From: Jiangella gansuensis DSM 44835
GTDB lineage: Bacteria; Actinomycetota; Actinomycetes; Jiangellales; Jiangellaceae
Direction: 5' to 3'
Assembly (NCBI RefSeq): GCF_000515395.1
Contig: NZ_KI911782.1
Location: 5,114,070 to 5,178,069 of the forward strand
DNA length: 64,000 bases
The position numbers and the translations under genes were made by a program. A model generated the notes under the pieces. It had not been told where the DNA came from, did no database searches, and saw only the letters and a program-made list of their open reading frames with translations. Below are positions 26,907-36,603 of this stretch, piece by piece. How positions within the stretch are numbered: position 1 is the first letter of the stretch; each line of letters starts with the position of its first letter.

Positions 26907-27749
26907 TCAGGGCAGGTCGATCGCGGCGTTGTCGATCAGACGGGTGTGGCCCACCCGGGCGGCCACGAGCAGCCGCGCCGGGCCGTGGTCCGGCGCCGGT
27001 TCCAGGGCGGGCCCGCGCAGCTCGAGGTAGTCGACGTCGACGGTGTCCACGGTCAGTTCGGCGGCCGCCGCGGCGACGACGGCCTCCGGACCGGACGCGG
27101 CCGCGCCGGCCCCGGCCCGCAGTGCCCGGGACAACGCGAGCGCCGCCGTCCGCTCGTCCGGAGACAGGTACCGGTTGCGACTGGACAACGCCAGCCCGTC
27201 GTCCTCGCGGACGGTGGGGACGCCGACGATCTCGTACGGCAACTCCAGGTCGGCCGTCATCCGGCGGACGAGCGTCAGCTGCTGGTAGTCCTTCTCACCG
27301 AAGAGCGCGTACGCCGGCACGGTCAGGTTGAGCAGCTTGGCCACGACGGTCAGCACCCCGGCGAAGTGTCCGGGCCGGACCGCGCCCTCCAGTTCGGCGC
27401 CCAGCGGTCCCGGCTCGATGGTGACCTCGGGCCGGCCGCCCGGGTACAGCTCGGCCTCGTCGGGCGCGAAGACGACATCCACGCCCTCCTCGGCGCAGAC
27501 GGCGAGGTCGGTCTCGAACGGGCGCGGGTACCGGTCGAAGTCCTCACCGGCCCCGAACTGCAACGGGTTCACGAAAACGGTCACGATCACCGTTCCGTCG
27601 TCGCCCACCAGCTCACGGGCCGCCCGCATGAGGGCGCGGTGCCCCTCGTGCAGGGCCCCCATGGTCATGACGACGGCGCTGACGGTCTCGGCGGCCGCCA
27701 GCGCGTCGGCGAGATCGTCACGAGTGCGGGCTACCACCGGACCGGTCAC
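26907..27749 (-). CDS. panC: Pantothenate synthetase
   Basis: 280 residues from GTG 27749. Nucleotidyltransferase-fold motifs are [18 protein letters not shown] (HIGH-like), [51 protein letters not shown] and [17 protein letters not shown] (KMSKS-like). It joins pantoate and beta-alanine with ATP. The beta-alanine enzyme gene panD is 15 kb away at 42413-42835, although the two usually adjoin in actinobacteria. The neighbouring ABC exporter operon faces the other way, 97 bp off. Confidence 0.94.
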   Translation of the reverse strand: MTGPVVARTRDDLADALAAAETVSAVVMTMGALHEGHRALMRAARELVGDDGTVIVTVFVNPLQFGAGEDFDRYPRPFETDLAVCAEEGVDVVFAPDEAELYPGGRPEVTIEPGPLGAELEGAVRPGHFAGVLTVVAKLLNLTVPAYALFGEKDYQQLTLVRRMTADLELPYEIVGVPTVREDDGLALSSRNRYLSPDERTAALALSRALRAGAGAAASGPEAVVAAAAAELTVDTVDVDYLELRGPALEPAPDHGPARLLVAARVGHTRLIDNAAIDLP

Positions 27750-27846
27750 GCGGGTCAGCGTAGCCGCCGGCACCCGCGCCGCCCGCCAGCACCCACGTCG
27801 AAAACCCGATGACGTCGAGCCACGGGAGGTGTACGGTCTCGCGTTT

Positions 27847-28641
27847 GTGCGTCTCTTCGCCGCCTTCGTCGCCATGGGTTTCCGGCGGTGGTCGACCTAT
27901 CGGCTGGCCACCGCGGCCGGCGCGTTCACGAACACCGCGTTCGGACTCATCAAGGCGTCCATCACCGTCGCCACGGTCGGTGCCGCCGGCGGCACCCTGG
28001 CCGGCTACGACGCGGCCACCGGTGCCACCTACGCATGGCTGGTGCAGGCCCTGGTCGCGCCGGTCAACGTCTTCCAGTGGAGCGAGCTGGCCGAGCGGGT
28101 CCGCGACGGTGACGTCGCCATCGACCTCGCCCGCCCGGTCGACCCGCAGCTGGCCTATCTGGCCGCGTTCCTGGGTCGCGGCGCCTACCTCTTCCTGCCG
28201 CGGGGGATTCCGCCGCTGCTGGCCGGCGCTCTGACGACGGGGCTGCTCCTCCCGTCGACACCACTGCCGTACGTGATCGGGCTGGTCAGCGTCATGCTCG
28301 CCGTCGCGTTGTCGTTCGTCTGCTGGTGGCTGGTGAACCTGGTCGCGTTCTGGGTGGTCGAGATGCGCGGCCTCGCCACGCTGTACGTCGTCGCCATGAG
28401 CGTGCTGTCCGGGCTGATCGTGCCGGTTCACTGGTTCCCGGACTGGATGGCCACCCTCGCCGCGTGCACGCCGTTCCCGTCGCTGCTGCAGGCACCGATC
28501 GACGTGATCATGGCTCGGGCCACGGGGGTCGAGGCGCTGTCGGTGCTGGCCGTCCAGGCCGGCTGGCTGCTCGGAATGCTGCTGTTGGGCCGCCTGGTGT
28601 TCGCCCGCGGCACAGCCACCCTGGTGGTACAGGGTGGCTGA
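27847..28641 (+). CDS. ABC-2-type exporter permease (COG4587 family)
   Basis: About 264 residues from GTG 27847; the ribosome site is poor (GGGAGG is too far upstream), and GTG 27829 or ATG 27874 are alternatives. There are about six hydrophobic segments. The N-terminus [24 protein letters not shown] and the [21 protein letters not shown] and [17 protein letters not shown] motifs are typical of COG4587 permeases that pair with COG3694 and a COG4586 ATPase. The exported substrate is unknown for this family. It is the first gene of a three-gene operon set between panC and the DUF2520 gene. Confidence 0.8.
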   Translation: MRLFAAFVAMGFRRWSTYRLATAAGAFTNTAFGLIKASITVATVGAAGGTLAGYDAATGATYAWLVQALVAPVNVFQWSELAERVRDGDVAIDLARPVDPQLAYLAAFLGRGAYLFLPRGIPPLLAGALTTGLLLPSTPLPYVIGLVSVMLAVALSFVCWWLVNLVAFWVVEMRGLATLYVVAMSVLSGLIVPVHWFPDWMATLAACTPFPSLLQAPIDVIMARATGVEALSVLAVQAGWLLGMLLLGRLVFARGTATLVVQGG

Positions 28642-29437
28642 GCGGCTGCACCCCTACCGGACGCTGCTGGGGTCGCGGATGCGGTCGCAGACGGCGTACC
28701 GGCGCTCGTTCGTGTTCGACGTCCTGGGCAGTGTGGGCATCGGGCTGGTCGAGTTCGCCGAGGTCTACGTGATCTTCACCAACGTCGACATGCTGGGCGA
28801 GCTGGACTTCGCCGCCGCCATGCTGCTGTTCGCCCTGGCCAACCTGGGCTTCAGCCTGGCCGACATGGCGGTGGGTCACGTCGACCGGCTGCCGGTCTAC
28901 CTGCGCGAGGGGACGCTCGACGCGTTCCTGCTGCGGCCGCTGCCGGTGTTGGCGCAGCTGATCACCAGCGACATCTCGCTGCGCCGGCTGGGCCGCACCG
29001 TCGTCGCCGCGGTGGTCATGGGAATCGCGCTGCCACTGAACGACATCACCTGGACGGCGGCCACTGTCGTGCTGGTCGTGGTGGCGCCGCTGGCCGCTGC
29101 CGCGATCTTCGCCGCCCTGTTCGTGTGCGCGGCAGCCATCCAGTTCTGGCTGGTCGAGGGCGCGGAGTTCGCCAACGCGTTCACCTACGGCGGCGCCTAC
29201 GCCTCGGAGTACCCGGCCAGCATCTTCAGCCTGCCGATGCGGCTGTTGTTCACCTTCGTCGTCCCGGCGGCGTTCGCCGCGTACCTGCCGGTGCTCGTAC
29301 TGCTGGACCTGCCCGGCCCGGCCTGGCTGCCGCAGTGGCTGGGCTGGTGCACGCCGGCCGCCGCGGCCGTCATCTGGGTCGTCGCCCTGGCCGGCTGGCG
29401 GGCCGGCATCCGCCACTACACGGGAGCCGGATCGTGA
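28634..29437 (+). CDS. ABC-2-type exporter permease (COG3694 family)
   Basis: 267 residues from GTG 28634, overlapping the first permease gene by 8 bp. About six membrane segments are visible. The cytosolic loop HVDRLPVYLREGTLDAFLLRPLPVL is the family counterpart of the EGxLDxxLxRP motif. It should dimerise with the other permease and be driven by the ATPase encoded immediately downstream. Confidence 0.82.
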   Translation: MAERLHPYRTLLGSRMRSQTAYRRSFVFDVLGSVGIGLVEFAEVYVIFTNVDMLGELDFAAAMLLFALANLGFSLADMAVGHVDRLPVYLREGTLDAFLLRPLPVLAQLITSDISLRRLGRTVVAAVVMGIALPLNDITWTAATVVLVVVAPLAAAAIFAALFVCAAAIQFWLVEGAEFANAFTYGGAYASEYPASIFSLPMRLLFTFVVPAAFAAYLPVLVLLDLPGPAWLPQWLGWCTPAAAAVIWVVALAGWRAGIRHYTGAGS

Positions 29438-30411
29438 CCGAGCCGATCATCAGTGTCCGCGACCTGCGCCGCGAGTTCGTCGTCCGGAGCCCGGCGGGAC
29501 GGCTGCGGCGCACCCGCACCGTCGTCGCCGCCGTCGACGGGCTGAGCTTCGACCTGGCCGAAGGGTCGGCCGTCGGGTACATCGGCGCGAACGGGGCCGG
29601 GAAGTCCACGACCATCAAGATGCTCACCGGCATCCTGGTCCCGACGGCGGGGACGGTGCGCACCTGCGGTCTGGAGCCGGTACGACGGCGCCGCGACCTG
29701 GCCCGGCAGATCGGCGTGGTGTTCGGCCAGCGCAGCCAGCTGTGGTGGGATCTGCCGTTGCGTGAGTCGTTCCGCACGCTCGCGGCCATCCACCGGCTGG
29801 CACCGGCGGCGTGGCCGGTGCGCCGCGACGAACTGGTGGACCGGCTGGACCTCGGGTCGTTCCTCGACACCCCGGTCCGGCAGCTCTCACTGGGGCAGCG
29901 GATCCGGGGCGAGATCGCCGCCGCGCTGCTGCACTCGCCCCGGCTGCTGATCCTCGACGAGCCGACGATCGGCCTGGACGTGCTGAGCAAGGAACGCCTG
30001 CGGGTGTTCCTGGCCGAGCAGCGCGCCCTGCACGGCACCACCCTGCTGCTGACCACGCACGACATGGACGACGTCCAGCGGCTCACCGAACGCATCATCG
30101 TGGTCGACCACGGGCGGTGCGTGTACGACGGGACGCTGACCGGGTTGGTGGGCCGGGTGGGCGCGGAGCGGGTCATGGCGGTCGACCTGGCCGAGCCGGT
30201 CGCGTCGCTGGGCGAGATCGCCGGAGTGCGTACGGTCGCGGTGGAGTCCGACGGCCTGCGGCACCGGCTGGCGTTCACCCCGGAGCGGACGACGGCGGGC
30301 GCCATCCTGGAGGCGGTGGGACAACGGGCCCAGGTGCGCGACCTGAGCATCGAGGAACCCGACATCGAGGACGTGGTGCGCCGCCTCTACCTGTCGCAGA
30401 CGGCGTCGTGA
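29434..30411 (+). CDS. ABC-2-type exporter ATP-binding protein (COG4586 family)
   Basis: 325 residues from GTG 29434, overlapping the permease stop (GTGA). Walker A is GANGAGKST near residue 55. A QRSQLWWDLPLRESF Q-loop region, typical of COG4586, follows, with signature LSLGQRIRGEIAAALL, Walker B LLILDEPTIGLD and switch His in TTHDMDDV. A 90-residue C-terminal extension (DLAEPVASLGEIAG onward) is a regulatory tail found in such exporters. The three genes form a complete exporter of unknown substrate. Confidence 0.87.
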   Translation: MTEPIISVRDLRREFVVRSPAGRLRRTRTVVAAVDGLSFDLAEGSAVGYIGANGAGKSTTIKMLTGILVPTAGTVRTCGLEPVRRRRDLARQIGVVFGQRSQLWWDLPLRESFRTLAAIHRLAPAAWPVRRDELVDRLDLGSFLDTPVRQLSLGQRIRGEIAAALLHSPRLLILDEPTIGLDVLSKERLRVFLAEQRALHGTTLLLTTHDMDDVQRLTERIIVVDHGRCVYDGTLTGLVGRVGAERVMAVDLAEPVASLGEIAGVRTVAVESDGLRHRLAFTPERTTAGAILEAVGQRAQVRDLSIEEPDIEDVVRRLYLSQTAS

Positions 30412-30500
30412 CGACGCTGTCCGGTCGAACGGCCGGTCTCGGCGCCACTCGGCAGGATCCTGGTCGCCTTTCCCGGAGCAGCGGTCTCGGCGCGATCGTG

Positions 30501-31394
30501 TCAGTCCGGCGCGGGGGGATCGGCGAGCACGTCCAGCAGCGCTTCGGCGTCGCTCGCCTTCAGCCGCCCGTCGGCCAGCGCCCGGCCCGCGGTGCGCCGC
30601 GCCAGCGCCACGTACGCGCCGACGCCTTCCGGTAGCGCGGCCGTGATCTCACGCAGATGGCTGGAGACGGTGCCGGCGTCACCCCGGGACACCGGGCCGG
30701 TGAGCGCGTCGTCGCCCTGCCGCAGCCCGTTGTCGAGCGCGGCGGACAGCAGCGGCGCGAGGACCTTGTCCGGCTCGTCGACGCCAGCCGCCCGCAGGAG
30801 GCCCATGGCGTCGTTGACGAGGGTCACCAGGTGGTTCGCGCCGTGTGCCAGCGCCGCGTGGTACAGCGCGCGGGCGTTCTCGGCGATCCGGACCGGCTCG
30901 GACCCCATCTCGACCACCAGGGCCTCCGCCACCGGCCACAGCGGCTCGGGCGCGGTGACTCCGAACGTCGCGCCGGTCAGCCGGTGCAGGTCGACCGAGG
31001 TGCCCGTGAACGTCATGGCCGGGTGCAGCGCGAGCGGCAGCGCGCCCACCCGCGTCGCGGGGTCCAGCACCCCGACGCCGTACCGGCCGCTGGTGTGGAC
31101 CACCAGCTGACCCGGCCGGATCTCGCCGGTCTTCGCCAGCCCGTCGACCAGGCCGGGCAGGGCGTCGTCGGGCACCGTCAACAGCACCAGGCCGGACCGT
31201 GCGAGCACCTGCGGCACGTCCACCAGCGGAACGCCCGGCAGTAGCGCGTCGGCACGGGTCCGGCTGGTCAGTGAGACGCCGTAGCCGGCCACCACGTGGT
31301 GGCCGGCCCGGGCGAGGGCCGCGCCGAGTACTGCGCCGACCCGCCCGGTGCCGACGATTCCCACGTCCAGGCGCGCCGGCCGTTCCTCCGTCAC
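30501..31394 (-). CDS. Rossmann-fold DUF2520 protein (Rv3603c-like, ketopantoate-reductase-like)
   Basis: 297 residues. The N-terminal NAD(P)-binding motif is VGIVGTGRVGAVLGAALARAGH, followed by LVLLTVPDDALPGLVDGLA and HTSGRYGVGVLDPA. The C-terminal DUF2520 helical domain spans about 150-285 (ALYHAALAHGANHLVTLVNDA). In actinobacteria the gene normally sits directly before panC and has been suspected of a pantothenate-related redox role, unproven. Here a foreign-looking ABC operon of opposite direction separates the two. Confidence 0.82.
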   Translation of the reverse strand: MTEERPARLDVGIVGTGRVGAVLGAALARAGHHVVAGYGVSLTSRTRADALLPGVPLVDVPQVLARSGLVLLTVPDDALPGLVDGLAKTGEIRPGQLVVHTSGRYGVGVLDPATRVGALPLALHPAMTFTGTSVDLHRLTGATFGVTAPEPLWPVAEALVVEMGSEPVRIAENARALYHAALAHGANHLVTLVNDAMGLLRAAGVDEPDKVLAPLLSAALDNGLRQGDDALTGPVSRGDAGTVSSHLREITAALPEGVGAYVALARRTAGRALADGRLKASDAEALLDVLADPPAPD

Positions 31395-31421
31395 AGACGA
31401 CAGGCTAGGCCACGCCCGATC

Positions 31422-33566
31422 TCATTCGGTCGCGAGCGCCACCACCGGCGAGGTGCGCGCCGCGCGCTGCCCGGGCACGAGCGACGCCACCACACCCAGC
31501 CCCGTCGCCACCACCGCGCTGATCGCCAGCACACCCCACGGCACGACGAACTCCAGTTCCTCCACGCTCACCACGGCTGCCCAGGCGAACAGGACCCCGG
31601 CCGCCGTCCCCACGACCGCCGCGACCGCACCCATCAGTGCCGCCTCGAAACCCAGGAGCACCCGGGTCTGCCGGCGGGTCAACCCCAAGGCCCGCAGCAG
31701 CCCGATCTCGCGGGTCCGCTCGTGCACCGACAGCGACAACGTGTTGGCGATCCCGATGAACGCGATCACCAGCGCCAGCGCGAGGACGGCGAGGACCACG
31801 TTGACCGCCTCGTCGAGGTTGCGCTCGAACTCCGCGCGGCGCTCCACGAAGCTCTGCACCGACAGCTCCGGATGTCCCTCGGTCGCGGCCAGCAGCGCGG
31901 CGCGCGCGGTGTCGCCGTCGACGCCGTCGGCCGCGTTCACCGCCAGCACGTCGTCGCCGTCGACGACCACCCGGCCGATCTCCGGCAACTCCGTTACCGC
32001 CCGAACCACGGCCTGGGCGATCGGCGCGTCGGCGGCCGTGCGGACGGCGAAGTCGGCAGGCACCTGCCCGTCCACCACCACGCTGACACTGCTTCGAGAC
32101 GACTCGGCCACGGTGACGAAGCCGGCAACCGTCGTCACGCCGATCAGCAGCGCCGCCGTCGTCGCGGCGACCCGGCGCGGGTTGCGCACGGCGTTGGCCG
32201 TCGCCAGCTCCGCGCTCGACCGCGAGGCGCCGGCCAGTCGCGACACCCCCGCGCCGAGCACCCGCACCACGGGCGGCACCACGCGCGGGCCCAGCACGAG
32301 CAGGCCGAGGAAGCAGACGGCGGCACCGAACACCACCGCGACCAACCCCATCCCGCCGCCGGTGGTCCCCGCGGCGGCACCGGCCACCAGCAGCAGCGCG
32401 CCGGCCCCCATGGCCAGCAGCCCGACGGCGAAGCGGGCCCGGCCCACGGCGCGACTGTCCGCTCCGTCGGGCACTGCCTGCAGGGCGGCCAGCGGCGACA
32501 CCCTGGTCGCCGCCCGTGCCGGCGGCACCGCCGCCCCGACGGTCACCAACACCCCGACGACCAGCGACCAGCCGACCGCGGTCGACGACACGACGAGCGG
32601 CAACGGGCCGGTCCGGTCGTCGAGCAGGGCGCCCATGCCCCATGCGGACAACGCACCGAGGCCGACCCCGGCGATGCCGCCGGCCAGCCCCACGGCGACC
32701 GACTCGGACAGCAGACCGAGCAGCACCTGGCGCCGGGTCGCGCCGACCGTCCGGAGCAGGGCCAGCTCCCGCGTGCGCTGGGCGATGAGAATCCGGAACG
32801 TGTTGGCGATGACGAACGCCGCGACGATCAACGACACGGCGCCCAGCATGAGCAGCGGCACGCGGAGCGCCTCGCGGCTCGAGGATCCGTCGACCAGCCG
32901 CTGGGCGAGCTCGCCGCCGGTGATGACCTCGTGGCCGCCGGGCATTGCGGCCCGGACCGCGTCGGCGTCGGCGCCCGCGTCGAGCCGGAGGTCCACGCGG
33001 CTGGCGCCCGGCGGGTCGGCGAACCGCTGCACGACGCCCCAGCCGGCCGTCAGCTCCGGGTCGTCACCGGCCTCGGCGGTGGGCTCGGCGATCCCGGCGA
33101 CCGGCAGCTCGACCACGTCAGTGGAGCCTTGGGCCGCGACGCTGATCTCGTCGCCGGCCTGCAGGTCCAGGCGTTCGGCGGAGCGCCGGTCCACCAGGAC
33201 CCCGTCGCCGTCGAGGTCGGAGCCGACCGGCGCGGCGACCACCCGCGCGGCCGAGAACGGGTCGATCCGGCCGTCGCCGTCGACCGTGTGGACGGTCACC
33301 TCGCGGCGGGGCGCCGCGACGGCGACGCCCTCCATGTCGGCGACAGTGGCCGCGACCGATGCGTCGAGGTATCCCTCGTCCGGTGCCATGACCGCGAGGT
33401 CGACGCCCTCGGCGTCGGCCGCCACCCGCTCCCGCGAGGCGGCGTCGAGGGAGTCGGTGAGAACCAGGGTGCCCGCGGTGAACCCGACCGAGAGCACCAC
33501 GACCAGCGCCGTCAGGCCCAGCCGCAGCAGGTGGGCGCGCAGGCCCGCCAGGATCACATCACGCAC
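31422..33566 (-). CDS. FtsX-like/MacB-type ABC transporter permease
   Basis: 714 residues with two FtsX domains: a membrane segment at about 15-37, an extracytoplasmic MacB-core domain (about 40-230), three membrane segments at about 240-355, a second trio-plus-periplasmic module, and a final set ending near residue 705. FAVRTAADAPIA and NTFRILIAQRTRELALLRTVGATRRQVLL are the coupling helices (the latter seen as LIAQRTRELALLRTVGATRR), repeated as HERTREIGLLRALGLTRRQ. Such proteins move lipids, peptides or lipoproteins out by mechanotransmission, or act in stress sensing. It is 3 bp after its ATPase gene. Confidence 0.85.
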   Translation of the reverse strand: MRDVILAGLRAHLLRLGLTALVVVLSVGFTAGTLVLTDSLDAASRERVAADAEGVDLAVMAPDEGYLDASVAATVADMEGVAVAAPRREVTVHTVDGDGRIDPFSAARVVAAPVGSDLDGDGVLVDRRSAERLDLQAGDEISVAAQGSTDVVELPVAGIAEPTAEAGDDPELTAGWGVVQRFADPPGASRVDLRLDAGADADAVRAAMPGGHEVITGGELAQRLVDGSSSREALRVPLLMLGAVSLIVAAFVIANTFRILIAQRTRELALLRTVGATRRQVLLGLLSESVAVGLAGGIAGVGLGALSAWGMGALLDDRTGPLPLVVSSTAVGWSLVVGVLVTVGAAVPPARAATRVSPLAALQAVPDGADSRAVGRARFAVGLLAMGAGALLLVAGAAAGTTGGGMGLVAVVFGAAVCFLGLLVLGPRVVPPVVRVLGAGVSRLAGASRSSAELATANAVRNPRRVAATTAALLIGVTTVAGFVTVAESSRSSVSVVVDGQVPADFAVRTAADAPIAQAVVRAVTELPEIGRVVVDGDDVLAVNAADGVDGDTARAALLAATEGHPELSVQSFVERRAEFERNLDEAVNVVLAVLALALVIAFIGIANTLSLSVHERTREIGLLRALGLTRRQTRVLLGFEAALMGAVAAVVGTAAGVLFAWAAVVSVEELEFVVPWGVLAISAVVATGLGVVASLVPGQRAARTSPVVALATE

Positions 33567-33569
33567 GGC

Positions 33570-34340
33570 TCAGTCCCCCAGCCGGCGCAGGTGGTCGATG
33601 ACGGTGTCCACCGTCGGGTCGGCGATCTCGCCGGCCAGCCGCCCGTCGGCCAGCAGCACGACATGGTCCGCGGCGGCCGCGGCGGCCGGGTCGTGCGTCA
33701 CCATGACGACGGTGCGGCCCAGCTCGCGGGCGCTGGCTCGCAGCAGCGCCAGGACCTCGCCGCCGGAGCGCGAGTCCAGGTTGCCGGTGGGCTCGTCGGC
33801 GAAGATCACCTCGGGTCGGTTGATCAGCGCCCGGGCCACCGCGACCCGCTGCTGCTGGCCGCCGGAGAGCTCGCTGGGCCGGTGCGTCAGCCGGTCCTGG
33901 ATGCCCAGGATGCCGACGACCTCGTCGAACCAGGCCGGGTCGGCGGACCGGCCGGCCAGCCGCAGCGGCAGCAGCACGTTGGCCTTCGCGTCGAGGGTCG
34001 GCAGCAGGTTGAAGGCCTGGAAGACGAAGCCCAGCCGGTCGCGGCGGAGCAGGGTCAGCGCGGTGTCCCCGAGCTTCGTCAGGTCGGTGTCGCCGAGCAG
34101 CACCTGGCCCGACGTGGCGGTGTCGAGTCCGGCCAGGCAGTGCACGAGGGTGGACTTGCCGGACCCGGACGGCCCCATGATGGCGGTGAACCGGCCGGCG
34201 GCGAACGGGACGGAGATGCCGTCGAGGGCCCGGACGGCGGTGCGGCCGGTGCCGTACACCTTGGTCAGCCCGACGGCTCGGACGGCGACGGCGCCGGGGT
34301 CCGCCCCGGCGCCCGCGTATGCGTGTGTCTGGATGCTCAC
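33570..34340 (-). CDS. ABC transporter ATP-binding protein, MacB/LolD type
   Basis: 256 residues. Walker A is GPSGSGKST near residue 55. The Q-loop region is FVFQAFNLLPTLDA, the signature LSGGQQQRVAVARAL, Walker B EVIFADEPTGNLDSRSG and the H-loop MVTHDPAAA. The FADEPTGNLD form is diagnostic for the MacB/LolD subfamily that powers FtsX-fold permeases. It forms a two-gene operon with the permease at 31422-33566. Confidence 0.88.
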   Translation of the reverse strand: MSIQTHAYAGAGADPGAVAVRAVGLTKVYGTGRTAVRALDGISVPFAAGRFTAIMGPSGSGKSTLVHCLAGLDTATSGQVLLGDTDLTKLGDTALTLLRRDRLGFVFQAFNLLPTLDAKANVLLPLRLAGRSADPAWFDEVVGILGIQDRLTHRPSELSGGQQQRVAVARALINRPEVIFADEPTGNLDSRSGGEVLALLRASARELGRTVVMVTHDPAAAAAADHVVLLADGRLAGEIADPTVDTVIDHLRRLGD

Positions 34341-34461
34341 GTGTCCAGCGTCGTCGGCGACTGGTCCGGGATCGTCGGACCAACGGGTACACCTGCCGTG
34401 CGACCTTGGTCGTACGGCGCCGGGGCGGGCGGGGCCGATAGTGTCGGCGCTCGTGTCCGGG

Positions 34462-35444
34462 ATGCGCCCGATCGAGACGCTGCCGAAGGTGCAGGCTCAC
34501 CTCCACCTGACCGGCGCGATGCGCCCCGGCACCCTGACGGAACTGGCGGCCCGGGCCGGGATCGCCGTGCCGCCGGCACTGGATCCGGCCGGCATCCACG
34601 AATGGCCGGCGTTCCAGCAGCGCTACGACGCCGCGCGGGACGCGATCCGCTCGTCCGCCGACGTCGCGCGGGTCGTGCGGGAGGCCGCCGAGGACGACGC
34701 GGCCGGCGGCTGCGGCTGGCTGGAGCTCCAGGTGGACCCGACGTCGTACGCTCCGGCGCTGGGCGGGCTGGAAGCCGCGATCGAGGCAGTGCTGGCCGGG
34801 GCGGCGCAGGCGCCGACCCGGTCGGGGTGGTCGTCGCGTCGAGCTGGGCGCGGCCGGGTTCCCATGCGTCCCGCCTGGCCCGGTTGGCCGCCCGGTACGC
34901 CGGCGACGGTGTCGTCGGGTTCGGGCTGTCCAACGACGAGCGGCGCGGCCGGGTCGCGGACTTCGCGCCGGCGTTCCGGATCGCCGCGGAGCACGGGCTG
35001 GTGCGCACTCCGCACGCAGGGTTCTTCACCGGTGCCGGCCATGTCCGCGAGTGCGTGGAGGTGCTGGGTGCCACCCGGATCGGGCACGGCACGTCGGCGG
35101 TGGCCGACCCGGCGGTGCTGGAGCTGCTGGCCGATCGGCAGGTTGCGCTGGAGGTCTGCCCGACGTCGTACCCGCCGTTCGGCGTGCACCCGCTCGCCGG
35201 CGTGCCGGTCGGGGCAGTGCTGGCCGCAGGCGTCCCGGTGACCATCGGCAGCGACGACCCGCTGCTGTTCGGCGTCGGGCTGGCCGGCCAGTACGCGCTG
35301 TGCCGTGACCTTCTGGGCTTGTCCAACACCGAGCTGGCCGCGCTGGCCCGGTGTGGGATCGCGGCGTCCGGCGCGCCCGGCGACGTCAAGCGGCGACTGC
35401 TGGCCGGGGTCGACGCTTGGTCGGCAAGTCACCCCTCCCCATGA
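34462..35444 (+). pseudogene. Adenosine-deaminase-like gene interrupted by a frameshift
   Basis: Two adjoining reading frames together give one adenosine/AMP-deaminase-fold protein of about 330 residues. The first frame has LPKVQAHLHLTGAMRPGTL (metal-binding HxH) and runs to LAGAAQA. At about 34806-34812 one base seems missing, and homology continues in the -1 frame as GADPVGVVVASSWARPGS and onward to IGSDDPLLFG, which carries the metal Asp. The usual catalytic HAGE reads HAGF here, so the proton-relay Glu is also absent. Either the gene is decaying, or it is a non-deaminase relative with a sequencing error. The stop TGA lies inside a palindromic repeat. Confidence 0.7.
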
Positions 35445-35498
35445 TCACCGACGATCCGCCCCGCTATGACGTGGCGAATCGCCGATGATCATGGGGAG
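35435..35498. repeat. TGATCA-ended palindromic element between two convergent genes, supplying both stop codons
   Basis: Arms of 26 nt (35435-35460 and 35473-35498) match at 23 positions around a 12-nt loop. The outer box CTCCCCATGATCA is perfectly inverted. The plus-strand gene stops at TGA 35442-35444 in the left TGATCA; the minus-strand LacI gene stops at 35489-35491 in the right one. Confidence 0.8.
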
Positions 35499-36547
35499 GG
35501 CGCGGCGGAGGTGGTGCCGACCCGCAAGTGGACCGGGAGCCGTACGTCGTCGGGCCGGGTGCCGGCCAGCAGCTCGGTGACCAGGCGGCCGGTGACGCGG
35601 CCCTTCTCGACGATCGGCTGGACGACGGTGGTGAGGGTCCGCTCGCCCAGCCACGGCGTCTCGATGCCGTCGAAGCCGACGACGGTGAGGTCGTCGGGGA
35701 TGCGCAGCCCCGCGGCCTCCGCGGCGCGGATGACGCCGACCGCCAGCAGGTCGCTCTGCGCGATGATCGCGGTCGGCCGGCCGGCGGGGTCGTCCAACAG
35801 CTCTTTTGCCGCCAGATCGCCCTCCTCGATCCGGTTGGCGGCCGCTTCCACCGCGACGACCGGGCCGAAGGTGTCCTCGACGGCGGCCAGCCGGTGCCGG
35901 CAGTCGGCGTAGGCGGTGGCGGCGCGGCGGGTGTCGTCGGCCGGCCCACGCCGGCCGTCCAGCCGCAGCGGCAGCGTCACGACGGCGGGGCGCTGGTGGC
36001 CGAGGTCGGCGAGGTGCCGGGCCAGGGCTGCCGACCCGCCGTAGTCGTCGATGTCGAGCAGCACGACGTCCGGCCGGTCCGGGCCGTCGACGGCGACCAC
36101 CGGCACGCCGCGGCCGACGAAGTGGTCGAGCAGGGGGTCGTCGTCACCGCCGCAGGTGGCGAAGACGGCGGCGTCGACCGGCATCCGGGCCACTTGTTCG
36201 GGAGTCGGCCCGCTGCGCTGGGCGTCGCCGGAGAGCAGCAGCAGCCCGGCGCCGGGCGGGCCGAGGGCGTCGGCCAGCCCGTCCAGCAGCGCGACGGCCA
36301 CCGGGTCGCGGAACGCGTAGAGCAGCCGCTCGCCGATGATCGCGCCGACGATGCCCGAGCGTCCGCGCCGCAGGGAACTGGCCATCGGGTCCGGGCCGAG
36401 GTAGCCCAGTTCGCGCGCGGCGTCGAGCACCCGCTGCCGGGTGGCGTCGGCCACCGGCCCGGAGCCGCTGAACGCCAGCGACGCCGTGGACGGCGACACC
36501 CCGGCGCGTGCGGCGACGGCGGCCAGCGTGGCCCGATGCTCACCCAC
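35489..36547 (-). CDS. LacI-family transcriptional regulator
   Basis: 352 residues from GTG 36547 (AGGAG upstream). The N-terminal HTH is TLAAVAARAGVSPSTASLAF with the hinge helix DPMASSLRRGRSG. The type-1 periplasmic-binding-like effector domain then has VGAIIGERLLYAF, VVAVDGPDRPDVVLLDIDDY, TAIIAQSDLLAVGVI and LTVVGFDGIETPWLGERT. It is divergent from an MFS transporter gene. Two tandem palindromes in the shared promoter are its likely binding sites. The inducer is unknown. Confidence 0.88.
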   Translation of the reverse strand: MGEHRATLAAVAARAGVSPSTASLAFSGSGPVADATRQRVLDAARELGYLGPDPMASSLRRGRSGIVGAIIGERLLYAFRDPVAVALLDGLADALGPPGAGLLLLSGDAQRSGPTPEQVARMPVDAAVFATCGGDDDPLLDHFVGRGVPVVAVDGPDRPDVVLLDIDDYGGSAALARHLADLGHQRPAVVTLPLRLDGRRGPADDTRRAATAYADCRHRLAAVEDTFGPVVAVEAAANRIEEGDLAAKELLDDPAGRPTAIIAQSDLLAVGVIRAAEAAGLRIPDDLTVVGFDGIETPWLGERTLTTVVQPIVEKGRVTGRLVTELLAGTRPDDVRLPVHLRVGTTSAAPSP

Positions 36548-36603
36548 CGGTGATCCAACTCCTCTCGTGGGGTTGCGCCTGCGCAGAGTCGCATAGCAGA
36601 ATA

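Noticed and set aside
30434-30493. Direct repeat CGGTCTCGGCGC (30434-30445 and 30482-30493) in a convergent gap
   Set aside because: Twelve GC-rich bases repeated within 60 bp are not rare at this base composition, and no mobile gene or attachment site is nearby.
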